DNA of 64,000 nucleotides, from positions 1 through 64,000 of the forward strand of contig JBCCDY010000002.1 in the NCBI GenBank assembly GCA_039030555.1. The letters are read 5' to 3'. The DNA is from JBCCDY01 sp039030555 (GTDB lineage Bacteria > Bacteroidota > Bacteroidia > Cytophagales > Cyclobacteriaceae). Under the pieces are notes generated by a model. That model made no database searches. It was not told the DNA's origin and worked only from the letters and a program-made list of their open reading frames with translations. Position numbers and translations under genes: made by a program. Positions 33,547 to 41,944 of the stretch are shown piece after piece (position 1 is the stretch's first letter; each line of letters begins with the position of its first letter).

Positions 33547-34809
33547 ATGGCAGAAGAGCGGAAAGAAAATATATACATCATTGGAGCAGGAGTAAGTGGT
33601 CTTATTGCTGCTCAGGTACTTGAAAAAGCTGGTTTTTTACCAATAATACTTGAACAAACGGATTCCGTAGGTGGGAGGGTTAAAACAGACATGGTTGATG
33701 GATACCAGCTGGATCATGGTTTTCAGGTATTATTGGACGCTTACCCTATGGCGAAAAAATACCTGAATTATGATGAGTTGGAACTTCAGCCTTTCTTGCC
33801 GGGAGCTTTAATTTTTCAGAACAGTAAATCTTTCAAGATCGGTGATCCATTAAGGAACTTCTCCTTTCTTTTTCCTACGCTTTTTGCTTCTGTTGGAAGT
33901 ATCTCCGACAAGTTTAAAATTCTTGGATTAAACAATAAACTGAAGAAGAAAACGGTCGAAGAGATTTTTCAGGGCCCGGAAACAACTACTCTGGAGTACC
34001 TCAGGGGATTTGGGTTTTCTGATAAGATCATAAACTCATTTTTCAAGCCATTTTTTAGCGGAATCTTTCTGGAACCTGATCTTCAGACGTCCAGTCGAAT
34101 GTTTGAGTTCGTTTATAAGATGTTTGGAGAAGGTATGGCTGTACTGCCCAAAAAAGGTATTGTAGCTATTCCTGAACAACTTAAAAGTCAACTTTCCAAA
34201 ACGCATATTAGGTTCAACACCAGAGTTAAAGAAGTTAAAAATGATGAAATCGTTCTGGAATCCGGAGAAAGCCTAAGCTCGGATTTTACCATTATTGCTA
34301 CTGATGCGGATACCCTGATCCCTCAAATGGTCTCCAATCTCGAGTGGAAAGGCTGCGACAATCTTTACTTTAAAGTTCCTAGGAGAAGTTTCGGAGAACC
34401 GATCATAGCTCTTAATGCAAATAAAGATGCGTTGGTCAATAATATTTTCTATTCTACCAGCGTCGGTACAGGCTCGAAAGGAGAGGATGAGTTGTTGTCC
34501 GTGACAGTAGTAAAAGATCATGATTTAAACCCGGAGCAGTTAGTAGAAGAAGTTCAGAAAGAACTTGAAAAAGACTTTGGTATAAGCGGTTCAACGTTTC
34601 TAAAGCATTATGCAATTCCCAAAGCACTTCCGAATATCGCAGACTTAGGTTACGAGCAGCCGGCTAGCGAAACCATAATATTAAGTAAGGTGGCCATTGC
34701 AGGTGACCAACAATTGAACGGATCTTTGAATGCTGCAATGAAAGCTGGTGAAACTGCTGTCCATGCTGCCATTGATGTACTTTCCGGCAATACGTATCTG
34801 AATAATTGA
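33547..34809 (+). CDS. FAD-dependent amine-oxidase-type oxidoreductase
   Basis: A 420-residue flavoprotein of the protoporphyrinogen-oxidase/amine-oxidase fold. The dinucleotide motif is YIIGAGVSGLIAAQVLEKAG, followed by EQTDSVGGRVKTD and the GYQLDHGFQVLL segment. The C-terminal FAD-contact region is VAIAGDQQLNGSLNAAMKAG. Substrate is unknown. It starts 32 bp after the RES toxin and is followed by an NTF2-like gene and a second FAD enzyme, which may form a loose metabolic cluster. Confidence 0.78.
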   Translation: MAEERKENIYIIGAGVSGLIAAQVLEKAGFLPIILEQTDSVGGRVKTDMVDGYQLDHGFQVLLDAYPMAKKYLNYDELELQPFLPGALIFQNSKSFKIGDPLRNFSFLFPTLFASVGSISDKFKILGLNNKLKKKTVEEIFQGPETTTLEYLRGFGFSDKIINSFFKPFFSGIFLEPDLQTSSRMFEFVYKMFGEGMAVLPKKGIVAIPEQLKSQLSKTHIRFNTRVKEVKNDEIVLESGESLSSDFTIIATDADTLIPQMVSNLEWKGCDNLYFKVPRRSFGEPIIALNANKDALVNNIFYSTSVGTGSKGEDELLSVTVVKDHDLNPEQLVEEVQKELEKDFGISGSTFLKHYAIPKALPNIADLGYEQPASETIILSKVAIAGDQQLNGSLNAAMKAGETAVHAAIDVLSGNTYLNN

Positions 34810-34882
34810 GTTAAAGACAAGCACGTTGGGTGATCATCATTGTAGTTCGAATTGTTTATATTCTGACTTCAATAATGGTTAG

Positions 34883-35320
34883 ATGAAACAATTCTTTATT
34901 CTGCTCTTGGCAATTCTGTTTTCCCTTAATCTATCTTACGGGCAGGAAGACTATATCAGGCAAATCCTGAAATCGAAACTCGAGCACTTTCTCGATTCCG
35001 TTGATTATGCCTCTGTCCACGATGATTTCTGGGCTGAAGATCTCATTTATACCAGTTCCTCAGGTGAACGTTTTGGAAAGCAGAAAATAATGTCTGGTTT
35101 TGAAAATGGTGATGAAGTATCAAATGAAAGTAAGGTTTCTTATTCGGCGGAAAACATACAAATCAGAATTAATGATGATATGGCCATTGTTGCTTTTAAG
35201 CTCGTCAGCGAATCGTCACCGCCAGAAGGTAGAAATGAATACTTTAATACAGGAACCTTCCTGAATAGAAATAATGAATGGAAGGTTGTGGAATGGCAGG
35301 CCACTAAAATACCACAATGA
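34883..35320 (+). CDS. Secreted NTF2-like (SnoaL-type) protein
   Basis: A 145-residue protein with a signal peptide (ending NLSYGQ, about residue 21) and a cone-shaped NTF2-like fold: DFWAEDLIYTSSSGERFGK and FLNRNNEWKVVEWQATK are typical. These domains bind small ligands or act as mild enzymes. It lies between two FAD enzyme genes on the same strand. Specific role unknown. Confidence 0.7.
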   Translation: MKQFFILLLAILFSLNLSYGQEDYIRQILKSKLEHFLDSVDYASVHDDFWAEDLIYTSSSGERFGKQKIMSGFENGDEVSNESKVSYSAENIQIRINDDMAIVAFKLVSESSPPEGRNEYFNTGTFLNRNNEWKVVEWQATKIPQ

Positions 35321-35347
35321 TAGTCAAACACTTGATCAACTCCTTTG

Positions 35348-36532
35348 ATGAGTAAACGAATCAAGACCGATATATGTATCATTGGTACGGGCCCGGCAGG
35401 ATCTACAGCTTCCTTGTTTTTATCGAAAAACGGTATTGATCACCTCATTTTAGATAAAGAAGAGTTTCCCAGAAATAAAATATGTGGGGATGCTTTGACT
35501 ATTGAGGTTATGGCAACTTTGAAAAGGCTTAATCCTGACTTACTTCAATCAATGATCAACAATCCGGAGTTTCTTCCGGTATGGAAAGTCGAAGGGTCTA
35601 GTCCAAAAGGAAACAAATCTGAAATCAATTTTAATCATTTCAATCTTCCTTATGCCCCATTTTATACATCGAAAAGATCGGTGTTCGACACTTTTCTGAT
35701 CGATTCTATTAAGAAATGCGATTTCCTCGGCAATACTTTAGTCAAGAAAATCAACAGGAAGACCGAAGGGGTAGAGATAAGGGCTCTTAAAGGTGACGAA
35801 GAAATTATAATCAATTCAAAACTGGTTTTGGGCTGTGATGGATCGAATTCGGTCGTTTCCAGACAACTGGCAAATTACCCAACCAAGGATCGAGCGCATA
35901 CTTACGCCTCTGTCCGTACGTATTTTAAATTAAAATTTCCTGTTGAATCACTTGAATTCCATTTCCTGAAAGAGCTTTTACCGGGATATTTCTGGGTTTT
36001 CCCGATGCCAGACGGCTCGGCAAATGTTGGCTTGGGCGTTATGAGCAATCACATTAAAATCAAGGAAAGGAAACTTCTGGATTTGTTCAATAAATTAATA
36101 AATGAAGATAAGTCGCTGAAAGAGAAGTTTGCAGGATCCGAGCAGTTGGAAAAATTAAGAGGGTGGGATTTGCCTTTAAATTCCAAAAGAAAAACACTAG
36201 CAGGCAATAATTATTTGCTTTTAGGCGATGCCGGGTCAATGATTGAACCTTTTTCCGGTAAAGGGATAGGTATTGCCATGGTTTCCGGAATGCTTGCGCT
36301 AAATATCTGTCAGGCCGCGCTTGAAAAAAATCGGTTTGATGAAGCATTTTTGATGCAATACCACCATAAGGTTTATCAGTACTTTAATATCGAATGGAAA
36401 TTTTTATACCTCTTGCAGAAATGGCATCATAATCCTTTCCGTGTTGATTTATTAAATGCAGTCCATGGATTTCCACCGATTAACAGATATTTAAACAGGA
36501 AATTGGAAAAATCAATATCCCAATGGATGTGA
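35348..36532 (+). CDS. Geranylgeranyl reductase-family FAD oxidoreductase
   Basis: A 394-residue enzyme, ATG at 35348 preferred over an adjacent in-frame TTG at 35345. The FAD motif is CIIGTGPAGSTASLFLSKNG, followed by DKEEFPRNKICGDALT. LGCDGSNSVVSRQLA and LLLGDAGSMIEPFSGKGIG are the other flavin contacts. The family reduces polyprenyl chains or acts on quinones and other lipophilic substrates. It may act on isoprenoids of the kind used in carotenoid or quinone synthesis, but context does not prove this. Confidence 0.78.
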   Translation: MSKRIKTDICIIGTGPAGSTASLFLSKNGIDHLILDKEEFPRNKICGDALTIEVMATLKRLNPDLLQSMINNPEFLPVWKVEGSSPKGNKSEINFNHFNLPYAPFYTSKRSVFDTFLIDSIKKCDFLGNTLVKKINRKTEGVEIRALKGDEEIIINSKLVLGCDGSNSVVSRQLANYPTKDRAHTYASVRTYFKLKFPVESLEFHFLKELLPGYFWVFPMPDGSANVGLGVMSNHIKIKERKLLDLFNKLINEDKSLKEKFAGSEQLEKLRGWDLPLNSKRKTLAGNNYLLLGDAGSMIEPFSGKGIGIAMVSGMLALNICQAALEKNRFDEAFLMQYHHKVYQYFNIEWKFLYLLQKWHHNPFRVDLLNAVHGFPPINRYLNRKLEKSISQWM

Positions 36533-36618
36533 TATCGACTGAAAAAGGTAATTAATGGTAAATTATGTTTCAATGCCATTAAGATAAGCAAAAGGCCAAC
36601 TGGAAAATAACATCCTTA

Positions 36619-36640
36619 GCGGTGGGTTTAAACCCACCGC
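36619..36640. repeat. Perfect 22-bp palindrome
   Basis: The half-site GCGGTGGGTTT is followed by its exact reverse complement. It lies 87 bp after the FAD enzyme gene. It looks like a dispersed palindromic (REP-type) unit or a bidirectional terminator lacking a T-run. Confidence 0.7.
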
Positions 36641-36719
36641 AAGAGAAAAAACAACATTTCCTGTCTTGTCTAGATGACATTAATGAATGAACTAATCTGA
36701 GTTCGGTCTAAAAATATGT

Positions 36720-36844
36720 CGTCATGCCGGAAAATTAAGCCCTACATTATATATGGGCTTAATTTATCCGGTATCTCACAACTCATTAATGAGATTCCTA
36801 CGGCTTTCCCACCCCACACCTACCCTTTAAGCCTCTGAATGACG
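36720..36844. repeat. Second CGTCAT-bounded palindromic element
   Basis: CGTCAT at 36720-36725 and ATGACG at 36839-36844 are inverted ends. Inside, 36727-36742 (CCGGAAAATTAAGCCC) pairs with 36755-36771 with one extra base. It resembles the element at 32422-32537 in end sequence and size but not in interior sequence. Confidence 0.55.
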
Positions 36845-36901
36845 GTTTTTTGTTAAATTCTGCACTCATTTATGTCGAACTCGAGTTTTAAATAAATCAT
36901 T

Positions 36902-38626
36902 ATGAAATATTCCTTATTCATCTTTCTGATCTACTGCTTTGCGGCTTGTAAACCCGAATCCAGTGAAACAACCTTCAGTTTTTCATTTGATGCTTCGCTT
37001 TTAGAAGAACCAGTAGATGGACGACTGCTGCTCTTGCTATCTACGGACAATTCTGCTGAACCTCGATTTCAGATCAATGATGGACCAAATACGCAGCTTG
37101 TTTTTGGGCAAAATATTGAAGGCATGGAGGCTGACCAGTCTATTGTTTTTAATTCTGATCAATTCGGTTACCCCATAAAAAGCATTAGCCAGTTAGAGCC
37201 GGGCGAGTACTGGATTCAGGCAGTTTTGCATGTTTATGAAACCTTCAATCTTTCTACTGGCCATACCGTAAAATTACCGATGGATAATGGCGAAGGTCAG
37301 CAATGGAATCGATCTCCGGGTAATTTTTATAGCACTCCGAAAAAGATCACCATTGAACCAAATGCAACCACTGACTTTTCAATTAAGCTGGATCAGGTCA
37401 TTCCACCGATCGAAGAACCGGAAGACACTGAATGGATCAAGCACATTAAGATGAAAAGCAAGCTTCTGAGTGACTTTTGGGGGCGAGACATGTATCTGGG
37501 AGCGCACGTTCTGCTTCCAAAAGGTTTTAATGAACATCCTGAAGCAAAGTACCCACTCATGATCTTTCATGGTCACTATCCTCATGATTTTGGAGGTTTT
37601 AGAACAACACCTCCTGATCCGGATTTAGAACCCGATTATTCCGCCAGATTTGATATGAAGGGATACAACATCATTCAGCAGCAGGAAGCTTACAACCAAT
37701 ACCTGCAATGGATCAGCAATGATTTCCCCAGATTTTTGATCATTGAAATACAGCATCCAACGCCTTACTATGATGATTCTTATGCAGTGAATTCTGCCAG
37801 TCAGGGACCTTATGGAGATGCAATTACCTATGAATTGATCCCTCACATTGAAGAGATGTTCCGTGGGCAGGGAGAGCCTTGGTCACGATTTTTATATGGC
37901 GGATCAACCGGAGGATGGGAAGCTTTGGCGGTTCAGGTGATGTATCCTGATGAATACAACGGCTGCTTTGCGGCTTGCCCAGATCCTATCGATTTCCGAG
38001 CCTATACGCTTGTTGATCTGTATGAATATGACAATGCATACTTCTATGAAAGCGAGCATAAGAAAGTGCCCATTCCTGCGCATCGCGATTATCTCGGAGC
38101 AGTGAATTCGGATATGGAGGATTCCAATCATAAAGAGCTGGCCCTTGGAGATAAATCCCGTTCCGGTCAACAGTTTGATATTTGGGAGGCGACTTATTCC
38201 CCACAGGGAGAGGATGGTTATCCGGTCAGGATCTGGGATAAAAAGACAGGAGCGATCAATAAAGAAGTGGCCGAATACTGGAAAGAAAATTATGACTTGA
38301 GGTATATCCTTGAAAGAGACTGGAATAAATTGGGGCCAAAACTTCAGGGGAAGATCAATATTTACTGTGGGGATATGGATAATTATTATCTGAACAACGC
38401 AGTGTACCTGATGGAGGAGTTTCTGGAAAACACTACCGACCCGTATTACGATGGGGAAGTTGATTACGGCGATCGGGCGGAGCACTGCTGGAACGGTGAC
38501 CATGAAAACCCCAATCATATATCTCGCTTACGATACAATACGATGTATGTCGATAAAATCTTAAAACGAATTGAAGAAAGTGCACCTGAGGGAGCGGATT
38601 TAACGAGTTGGAGGTATAGGGAATAG
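36902..38626 (+). CDS. Esterase-family alpha/beta-hydrolase lipoprotein
   Basis: A 574-residue lipoprotein (signal MKYSLFIFLIYCFAAC, Cys16). A beta domain (about 20-175) precedes an alpha/beta-hydrolase domain of the putative esterase (PF00756-like) type. The nucleophile is Ser335 in GGSTGG, with LMIFHGHYPHDFGG as the oxyanion-region strand and a likely His near the end (HCWNGDHENPNH). Substrate unknown; a surface or periplasmic ester or a siderophore are possibilities in this family. It is monocistronic and convergent with a toxin-antitoxin pair. Confidence 0.75.
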   Translation: MKYSLFIFLIYCFAACKPESSETTFSFSFDASLLEEPVDGRLLLLLSTDNSAEPRFQINDGPNTQLVFGQNIEGMEADQSIVFNSDQFGYPIKSISQLEPGEYWIQAVLHVYETFNLSTGHTVKLPMDNGEGQQWNRSPGNFYSTPKKITIEPNATTDFSIKLDQVIPPIEEPEDTEWIKHIKMKSKLLSDFWGRDMYLGAHVLLPKGFNEHPEAKYPLMIFHGHYPHDFGGFRTTPPDPDLEPDYSARFDMKGYNIIQQQEAYNQYLQWISNDFPRFLIIEIQHPTPYYDDSYAVNSASQGPYGDAITYELIPHIEEMFRGQGEPWSRFLYGGSTGGWEALAVQVMYPDEYNGCFAACPDPIDFRAYTLVDLYEYDNAYFYESEHKKVPIPAHRDYLGAVNSDMEDSNHKELALGDKSRSGQQFDIWEATYSPQGEDGYPVRIWDKKTGAINKEVAEYWKENYDLRYILERDWNKLGPKLQGKINIYCGDMDNYYLNNAVYLMEEFLENTTDPYYDGEVDYGDRAEHCWNGDHENPNHISRLRYNTMYVDKILKRIEESAPEGADLTSWRYRE

Positions 38627-38653
38627 GTTTTTCATAATCTCTCGAGTAAATTC

Positions 38654-38974
38654 TTATCGCTTGTGAACACCGATTAAATACGTATAGAGTTCATTTGGAC
38701 TTTGTCGGTTGTCCCATATCAGAAGTAATCTAATGTGTTCGGGCTCGTTCAGGTAGAAAAGGGATACAGACTTGTGTATGACCAATTTTCTAACCTCGCT
38801 ATCCTGAAAAGTTGGTGCAAGTTCCGGGTTCCTCTGAATTTGTTTGATACGAAAGTCGAGTTGGTTTATGAACTCAGATTTTACCTGTTCGTTCCAAAGT
38901 TCGGATATGAAGTCAGAGGTTCGTCTGAAGGATTTCCTTGCAGTTGGTGCCCAGATTACTTTCTTAATTTTCAT
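38654..38974 (-). CDS. RelE/ParE-family toxin
   Basis: A 106-residue protein: KKVIWAPTARKSFRRTSDFI, then LDFRIKQIQRNPELAPTFQD and VRKLVIHKSVSLFYLNEPEH, the order and spacing of ParE/RelE toxins. Its start overlaps the 3' end of the small gene upstream by 11 bp, as in antitoxin-toxin operons. ParE-type toxins act on gyrase and RelE-type on ribosomal mRNA; this one cannot be assigned safely. Confidence 0.78.
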   Translation of the reverse strand: MKIKKVIWAPTARKSFRRTSDFISELWNEQVKSEFINQLDFRIKQIQRNPELAPTFQDSEVRKLVIHKSVSLFYLNEPEHIRLLLIWDNRQSPNELYTYLIGVHKR

Positions 38975-39179
38975 TCATATCCAGAATGTCTTGGGCTGAA
39001 GTATGCTCTATGCAATCCTCAATTGGTTCGGAGGCAGCAATATTCAAGAGTTCGACGATTTCATTTGGGAGTTCGTTTATCGAAGTTTTTCGAAAACCTT
39101 CAATCTTATCAATCACAGTTTCATCATCCAAGTTGGTGATCCAGTTGATGAGGGCTATTTTTTTCTGTTCAATCGTCAT
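38964..39179 (-). CDS. Small antitoxin candidate upstream of the ParE-like toxin
   Basis: A 71-residue acidic protein starting at ATG 39179 (TIEQKKIALINWITNLDDE...). A longer in-frame reading from 39281 has a hydrophobic, unlikely N-terminus and is rejected. It is helical and Glu/Asp-rich at the C-terminus (IEDCIEHTSAQDILDMNEN), suiting a toxin-neutralising segment. No HTH is visible. It overlaps the toxin gene by 11 bp. Confidence 0.65.
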   Translation of the reverse strand: MTIEQKKIALINWITNLDDETVIDKIEGFRKTSINELPNEIVELLNIAASEPIEDCIEHTSAQDILDMNEN

Positions 39180-39337
39180 AGTATAAAGATAACGAAATCT
39201 GATCATCAAGTAGATGGCAAAATTCTGTATTAACTGATTTTCGTAGCACATGAAGCTCCAAAGTAGGTTTGTGAATTTCATTCATGCTCATTCACTTTTT
39301 TAGGAAAAGCTAGGATAGTTAGTGGAGTGATTTTTTA

Positions 39338-39396
39338 GATAACGGTTTAGCTATGCGCAGTATCCCGAAGAATATTACGTGTAGATTTTGTTAGGC
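39338..39396 (-). other. attC-like imperfect hairpin after the nuclease gene
   Basis: On the minus strand GCCTAAC (39396-39390) fits the RYYYAAC R-box of integron attC sites and begins 3 nt after the nuclease stop. An imperfect stem follows: TAAC pairs with GTTA, CTA..CG with CG..TAG, and TATTC with GGATA around a TTCG loop, with two unpaired extra bases on one side. The distal box reads GTTATC, which keeps GTT but not the RRRY part. Size is about 59 nt. Confidence 0.45.
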
Positions 39397-39399
39397 AAA

Positions 39400-40089
39400 T
39401 TACGTATCTATTTCTTCTGATGCTGTATAGACAAAATGGCCTATTTCTTCGAATAAGTCCTCCATTGGTAATGTAGATATGTTATCCATTAAACTATTCA
39501 AGGTTGAGCGCCAGTAGATTCCTTGTCTTGGATTAAATATCTCAATACTTCGAATGTTAATTTTTTCTTCTGACAACCAATTTAACGCACAGTACAACAA
39601 TAGCTGTTTAATATCTGAAGAATGAATGTTTCTTTCTCCTGCCTTGATCTCACAAAGAATATCATCGTAATAAAGATCTCCTTGGCAATTGGCAATTATA
39701 CCACAACCTTTAAATTGAGGGTTAAAAGCTAATGTCTTTCCTGAATAAGTTTCATTCAGTCTTTTAGATTGTTCGAGAATGACCTTACTATGAATATCAT
39801 TGAGTTCATATGAGTCTAACTCATTTCTTGGTAAGTGTTTTAAACTTTCAGCAGCTATTTCGATTACTTTTGAAATCTCCAATTCTTCTCCGAGAACCTT
39901 TTGTTTGAAATCTATGAATGCAGCAGAATTATTTATTGATCTGAATTTTGCTTCATCCAATGAATCCAAAGGTTTAAAAGTTCTGTCAATACTTCCTTTA
40001 TTTAAGAAGCTAACATAATCAGTTAACCAAGGCGTGTTTTGAGTCCAGAATGAAGAATATCCTCTTGCAAATGTTTTTTCCGATATCAT
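39400..40089 (-). CDS. RecB-type PD-(D/E)XK nuclease partner of the reverse transcriptase
   Basis: A 229-residue protein, ATG at 40089 (ATGA overlap with the RT stop); an earlier TTG at 40104 is less likely. The nuclease core is D138 in QGDLYYDD, then E147-x-K149 in CEIKAG and Q162xxxY166 in KQLLLYCAL. D, ExK and QxxxY in this order mark the RecB/Cas4-like branch of PD-(D/E)XK nucleases. The N-terminal 100 residues are helical and unrecognised. Coupling to an RT indicates joint action, most likely in phage defence (inference). No helicase or Cys cluster is present, so it is not Cas4 itself. Confidence 0.65.
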   Translation of the reverse strand: MISEKTFARGYSSFWTQNTPWLTDYVSFLNKGSIDRTFKPLDSLDEAKFRSINNSAAFIDFKQKVLGEELEISKVIEIAAESLKHLPRNELDSYELNDIHSKVILEQSKRLNETYSGKTLAFNPQFKGCGIIANCQGDLYYDDILCEIKAGERNIHSSDIKQLLLYCALNWLSEEKINIRSIEIFNPRQGIYWRSTLNSLMDNISTLPMEDLFEEIGHFVYTASEEIDT

Positions 40090-41681
40090 AATGGTAATTT
40101 CCAATTTGATGCAGCTGGGTTTTTATCGCCTACCCAACTTTTTAATAAAGCTTCAAACTCAGATAATTGTGGTGAAATTTTCTCACGCCAATGCTTTCCT
40201 TCATCATTTAAATAGTAACTAGCGGCAATAAAAGATCTTCTTTCCCAAGAGGTAAATGTTGAGAATTGCGGTTTTAAATCAGACAACCAAAAAGTGTTAT
40301 TAAGATTGGTCATTGCATACATACAGCTCATTTTAACCAACGCAGATCTTGAACTACTAGCTATTTGATCAATTGCCTGAATGCTACTCTCAGTGTTTTT
40401 CAACGAAAGTACTCGGGCAGTGTAGGATGAATTATTGTCCGTTTGGACTATGTATGAATTTGAAAAAACTAATTCAGAAAGAGTGTCTAGAAAATATGTT
40501 ATGGTTTCATCTTCGCAATCCATTAATTTCCTATATCCTAGCTGCATTACAGAAGGGTATAGAGGATAAAATGCTTCTAGGTTTGAGGCTATTATTTTGA
40601 AAGCTAAGTTCAATGGTTCCGCTTCTAAAATATTAACTGCATTAAGCAGTTGTTTCCCAAAGGCATGATGAATTCGACTTTTTCTAATTTCGGTCTTGAT
40701 AAGTGGAACAATATCGAAGTCAGAAAGTTTTTTCTTCAACTCTTTGTAATCTTCTTCTGCTGTAGCCGAATACGGATCATATTTAATATTAATTCGCATA
40801 AAGGCTGCACGTTCTTTTCCATCTTCATCGTCTTCTCCTTCTAGAATTACTGTTGATTGGGATATGAATTCTGAACTAGTCAGTATTTGTGTCTTGTTTT
40901 TCTGTAGAGTAAGGCCTTCGTTGCGAAGTAAAAATTCAGCGCACCAGTTCAATTTTTTAAATGCATCTTCTTTCGAGTTCGCAAAAACGATGTAATCATC
41001 AACGTACCTGCAGAAATCAATTTTCTTGCTATTCATTACTTGGTCAAAAGAATTCAATAACGACTCAGCTAAAATTCGTGAGGCATTTCCGCCTACGGGC
41101 AGTCCATAGGAAGCATTTTTAGAAATGCTATTGAGAATTGTCATTATCCGTTTAACTGAAGTGGTATTACTTGTCGCTCTTAAAAGAGCATTTTCCAGTC
41201 GATGATGGTAAATACGTGTGTAGAAATCTGAGATGTCAAATTTAATTATGTAAGCAGCATCTTGAGCCTTACTTCTAGCAGTCTCGTAGAATTTCCTCCA
41301 AGTAAAGTCGTTGTCAAATAATTTGCCAGTGGATTGGTTTAATTTTATTCTATAAGAAAACACACAATTCCGTGCGGATGGGATGCGCTTTGATTCAATA
41401 TCATTTGAAATTCTTAAGGCTTCATATAGCAAATAGGCATTCCAAATAGGATCAATAATCGCTGCCCATCTAAATCCTGTTATTCCTACGGGAATACAAC
41501 TGTTTATTGATTCTACAGGAGTATTGGTACTCCAGTTGTCAAAATCAGCTGCTATTTTCTCTAGAATTACTTTTATCTCGTCAGGCTTATCGTAAAACAA
41601 TGCATTCTCAATGGGGTAGGGAAAGATATCGGTATCTCCGAATTTTGAAATATTGTCAATTGCTAATTTATAATAGTCCAT
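40086..41681 (-). CDS. UG/Abi-like reverse transcriptase with C-terminal helical repeat region
   Basis: A 531-residue protein, ATG at 41681 preferred to an in-frame TTG at 41708. RT motifs: A, FDISDFYTRIYHHRLENAL with Asp149; B, GLPVGGNASRILAESLLN; C, CRYVDDYIVFANS with Y226-V-D-D229; D, GLTLQKNKT. A divergent N-terminus (about 1-130) and an alpha-helical C-terminus (about 330-531, ending SWERRSFIAASYYLNDEGKH...) resemble the repeat domain of defence-associated UG/Abi RTs. No maturase or HNH domain of group II introns is present. Its stop overlaps the nuclease start. The subgroup was not determined. Five-prime leader to the GTTAGGC core is only 14 nt. Confidence 0.8.
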   Translation of the reverse strand: MDYYKLAIDNISKFGDTDIFPYPIENALFYDKPDEIKVILEKIAADFDNWSTNTPVESINSCIPVGITGFRWAAIIDPIWNAYLLYEALRISNDIESKRIPSARNCVFSYRIKLNQSTGKLFDNDFTWRKFYETARSKAQDAAYIIKFDISDFYTRIYHHRLENALLRATSNTTSVKRIMTILNSISKNASYGLPVGGNASRILAESLLNSFDQVMNSKKIDFCRYVDDYIVFANSKEDAFKKLNWCAEFLLRNEGLTLQKNKTQILTSSEFISQSTVILEGEDDEDGKERAAFMRINIKYDPYSATAEEDYKELKKKLSDFDIVPLIKTEIRKSRIHHAFGKQLLNAVNILEAEPLNLAFKIIASNLEAFYPLYPSVMQLGYRKLMDCEDETITYFLDTLSELVFSNSYIVQTDNNSSYTARVLSLKNTESSIQAIDQIASSSRSALVKMSCMYAMTNLNNTFWLSDLKPQFSTFTSWERRSFIAASYYLNDEGKHWREKISPQLSEFEALLKSWVGDKNPAASNWKLPL

Positions 41682-41695
41682 GTGTTTTTTTATCG

Positions 41696-41704
41696 GCCTA
41701 ACAA
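41696..41704 (-). other. GTTAGGC core just before the RT (5' cassette-boundary candidate)
   Basis: GCCTAACAA on the plus strand is the exact inverse of TTGTTAGGC at 39388-39396. On the coding strand it reads GTTAGGC, matching GTTRRRY, and lies 14 nt before the RT start. A cassette's own 5' core is expected to be the inverse of the R-box in its own attC, and here it is. Confidence 0.5.
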
Positions 41705-41767
41705 CCAAATAATAATACTTTTGGTGTCATTACCCATCTTGATATATATCGGAATACAAACAATAGT

Positions 41768-41792
41768 ATTGTTATTATTTCGAAATAACAAT
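41768..41792. repeat. AT-rich hairpin between the RT and the permease array
   Basis: ATTGTTATT (41768-41776) and AATAACAAT (41784-41792) pair around a 7-nt loop. No T-run follows on the minus strand. It may be a terminator for the permease array or part of a transcript upstream of the RT. Confidence 0.45.
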
Positions 41793-41873
41793 ATCTTTTC
41801 TATCGCACTCTATTTGGCTAAACTGTACTAAAAACCCCTTTTCTGAAAAGTATTAAGATCCAAACCTTAACTT

Positions 41874-41932
41874 TTGGTGAATACAATCACTGAAAGTCAT
41901 AACTATTGGTGATTACGTTCACCGATAGTCAT
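41874..41932. repeat. Two 27-bp direct repeats
   Basis: 41874-41900 and 41906-41932 match at 22 of 27 positions, both starting TTGGTGA and ending AGTCAT, period 32 bp. Each contains a GGTGA...TCAC inverted pair. They lie 12-70 bp past the last permease gene. Confidence 0.65.
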
Positions 41933-41944
41933 CTAATTCAAGCT

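Larger units (their letters stand above)
36533..36901. other. 369-bp intergenic region rich in palindromes
   Basis: It contains a perfect 22-bp palindrome (36619-36640) and a CGTCAT...ATGACG-bounded element (36720-36844). No protein-like ORF was seen. Confidence 0.6.

Noticed and set aside
37904..38518. 204-codon open frame antisense to the esterase gene
   Set aside because: It lies wholly within a well-supported lipoprotein gene, has low-complexity Ile/Val-rich translation and no domain character; a shadow frame.
38964..39281. Longer 105-residue version of the antitoxin candidate
   Set aside because: The extra N-terminal 34 residues are hydrophobic and aromatic-rich, unlike an antitoxin; the ATG at 39179 gives a compact acidic protein.
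40086..41681. Group II intron RT or classical retron
   Set aside because: No maturase X or HNH domain and no intron boundaries; no recognisable msr/msd inverted repeat directly before the RT.
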